Assembly: GCA_023436075.1 (NCBI GenBank)
Contig: JAEZKS010000103.1
Coordinates: 1-6,152 of the forward strand
DNA length: 6,152 bases
Origin: Methanobacteriota archaeon
GTDB taxonomy: Archaea; Halobacteriota; Methanocellia; Methanocellales; Methanocellaceae
Direction: 5' to 3'
Translations under genes and position numbers: made by a program
Shown here: in pieces, positions 4,971 through 6,152 of the stretch
Numbering within the stretch: the stretch's first letter is position 1
How the letters are laid out: every line of letters starts with the position of its first letter
The notes under the pieces: model-generated
Told to the model about the DNA's origin: nothing
Seen by the model: only the letters and a program-made list of their open reading frames with translations
Database searches by the model: none

Positions 4971-5020
4971 GGAAAATTCATCGCTTAGCTCTGCTCTGAC
5001 ACGTGAAACGCGCGCGAGCA
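4971..5020 (+). repeat. Flank repeat of element 2, right copy
   Basis: This is the second copy of the 24-bp sequence at 4671-4694 (ggaaaattcatcgcttagct then ctgc), followed by acacgtgaaacgcgcgcg. A 6-bp stem, ctgctc (4991-4996) with gagcag (5015-5020), is visible. The copies are 300 bp apart and bracket the long inverted repeat. Confidence 0.55.
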
Positions 5021-5023
5021 GCC

Positions 5024-5040
5024 GCCCCGCAGGGCTTTTT
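5024..5040 (+). terminator. weak + strand hairpin with T5
   Basis: gccc (5024-5027) and gggc (5032-5035) form a 4-bp stem with loop cgca, followed directly by five T residues and ATA. It could stop read-through from the aldo/keto reductase operon, about 370 bases after its stop codon, before the converging pyrophosphatase gene. The stem is short. Confidence 0.3.
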
Positions 5041-5052
5041 ATAGATTCTGAT

Positions 5053-5082
5053 AAAAAAGACGATGGCCGGGTTTCCCCGGCC
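5053..5082 (-). terminator. Hairpin-T-run terminator of the pyrophosphatase gene
   Basis: On the minus strand, ggccggg (5082-5076), tetraloop gaaa, cccggcc (5071-5065) form a perfect 7-bp GC stem capped by a GNRA-type loop, followed after six bases by six T residues (5058-5053). The stem begins 19 bases after the pyrophosphatase stop codon. This is the clearest intrinsic-type terminator in the window. Confidence 0.75.
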
Positions 5083-5101
5083 CTTGCTTTCCGTTCGCTG
5101 C

Positions 5102-6152
5102 TTACAGCGTGAACAGGAAGTTCGTGCAGATCAGGCCGATGAAGATCAGGGAGATCGTGTTCATGACCTTGATCAGGGCGTTCAGCGCCGGGCCGGCCGT
5201 GTCCTTGTACGGGTCGCCCACGGTGTCGCCGACGACGGCAGCCTTGTGAGCGTCGCTCTTCTTGCCGCCGTAGTTGCCCAGTTCGATGAACTTCTTGCCG
5301 TTGTCCCATGCTGCGCCGCCGGACGTCATGTGGATGGCCAGCATCAGGCCGGTGACGATCACGCCAAGCAACAGGCCGCTCAGTGCGGCGGGGCCGAGAA
5401 GGAACCCGACGATGAGCGGAGCCAGCACGGCCATGACGGCGGGGAGCGTCATCTGGTTGAGCGCTGCCTTGGTCACGATATCCACACATTTTGCATAATC
5501 CGGCTTGGCCTTGTTTTCCATGATGCCCGGGATTTCCTTGAACTGCCTGCGGACTTCGTTGACAATGCTGAAAGCAGCCCTGCCGACCGCCTGCATGCAG
5601 AAGGCGCTGAACAGGAACGGCAGCATGCCGCCGATGAACAGGCCGATGAGTACGACCGGGTTGTCGATTGCAAGGTTCAGGACTTGACCTTCCGGCAGGT
5701 GGATGTCCGCCTTGAAGGCGGCGAACAGGGCGAGCGCGGCCAGCGCTGCCGAACCTATGGCATAACCTTTGGTGACCGCCTTGGTGGTGTTGCCGACCGC
5801 GTCCAGCGCGTCCGTGGACTTGCGGACTTCGGGGGGCAGCTCGGCCATCTCGGCGATGCCGCCTGCGTTGTCTGTGATCGGGCCGAAGGAGTCGACCGCC
5901 ACGATGATGCCGGTAACCGACAGCATGGCGACCGCCGCGAGGGCGATGCCGTAGACGCCGCACAGGTAGTAGGCGATGATGATGCCGACGACGATGACCA
6001 GCACCGGCAGCGCGGTAGCCTCAAAGCCCACGGCGAGGCCGGTGATGATGTTAGTGCCCGCGCCTGTCTGGGAAGACTTGGCGACGTCCTTGACTGGCCG
6101 GTGTCCCGTTCCCGTGTAGAACTCGGTGATGACGACCAGGGCTGCCATGACG
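5102..6152 (-). CDS. hppA: Membrane-bound proton-translocating pyrophosphatase, C-terminal part (K+-independent type)
   Basis: An integral membrane pump that couples pyrophosphate hydrolysis to ion export, saving energy from biosynthetic PPi. About 350 of the usual 670-700 residues are present; the frame runs off the right edge, so the Met at 6148 is internal. Numbered from that Met: GTNIITGLAVGFEATALPV (31-49), the catalytic Mg-PPi motif DSFGPITDNAGGIAE (D86, D93, N94, E100), GNTTKAVTKGYAIGSAAL (119-136), and near the end GDTVGDPYKDTAGPALN. Hydrophobic segments (for example about 48-80, 134-145, and the final FIGLICTNFLFTL) are transmembrane. Lys at position 123 and Thr at 126 match the Lys460/Thr463 pair that marks K+-independent enzymes (Carboxydothermus numbering), and K+-independent members characterised so far pump protons. 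It converges on the aldo/keto reductase operon and is followed by a strong terminator. Confidence 0.96.
   Translation of the reverse strand, partial: VMAALVVITEFYTGTGHRPVKDVAKSSQTGAGTNIITGLAVGFEATALPVLVIVVGIIIAYYLCGVYGIALAAVAMLSVTGIIVAVDSFGPITDNAGGIAEMAELPPEVRKSTDALDAVGNTTKAVTKGYAIGSAALAALALFAAFKADIHLPEGQVLNLAIDNPVVLIGLFIGGMLPFLFSAFCMQAVGRAAFSIVNEVRRQFKEIPGIMENKAKPDYAKCVDIVTKAALNQMTLPAVMAVLAPLIVGFLLGPAALSGLLLGVIVTGLMLAIHMTSGGAAWDNGKKFIELGNYGGKKSDAHKAAVVGDTVGDPYKDTAGPALNALIKVMNTISLIFIGLICTNFLFTL

Noticed and set aside
4692..5963. 423-codon open frame on the minus strand over the pyrophosphatase gene and the adjacent gap
   Set aside because: Arg/Gly/His-rich composition and no family resemblance; it is an out-of-frame reading of the GC-rich hppA gene continued through the repeat element.

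Overview
The window looks like chromosomal DNA of a GC-rich methanogenic archaeon. The evidence is a short single-domain NifB, archaeal-type TATA boxes such as atataaatatag in otherwise GC-rich DNA, a potassium-independent membrane pyrophosphatase, and iron-sulfur/flavin redox genes of the kind common in methanogens. A Methanocella-like (Rice Cluster I) host is my best guess. It rests on general resemblance and was not tested by any search.

Layout. (1) 1-864, + strand: the nitrogenase cofactor maturase NifB, cut by the left window edge. (2) 865-1554: about 690 bp without a credible gene, lying between two converging 3' ends. It holds a large 221-bp imperfect palindrome, a GC-rich motif repeated on both sides of it, and a separate 127-bp hairpin with 13-bp perfect terminal inverted repeats. 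(3) 1555-4652: a compact redox module. Two genes are on the minus strand, an HxlR-type regulator and an Isf/flavodoxin-like oxidoreductase. Three genes are on the plus strand and probably form an operon: flavin reductase-family protein, 4-oxalocrotonate tautomerase-like protein, and an aldo/keto reductase with a C-terminal iron-sulfur domain. (4) 4653-5101: a second gap between converging genes, with another long inverted repeat sharing the 9-mer cttggctcc with the first, flanked by degenerate direct repeats, and ending in a clear hairpin-plus-T-run terminator for the minus-strand gene. (5) 5102-6152, minus strand: the C-terminal part of a membrane-bound proton-pumping pyrophosphatase, cut by the right edge.

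How it works together. The promoter of the flavodoxin-like gene and the promoter of the flavin reductase operon are visibly related copies. They align without gaps over 53 bp (41 identities by eye), including an operator-like block upstream of a common TATA box, and they end in the same 12 bases, acgatggagaag. The copy beside the regulator lies directly in front of the regulator's own start codon. The simplest reading is one HxlR regulon: the regulator, carrying the conserved N-terminal cysteine used for thiol sensing in this family, controls itself, the divergent three-gene operon and the flavodoxin-like gene. The products together suggest a response to reactive electrophiles, quinone-like or carbonyl compounds, or oxidants, but the substrate is not visible in the sequence.

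The two most unusual things are this duplicated operator-promoter, including the apparent remains of a copied start codon, and the related long-palindrome elements found in both convergent gaps.
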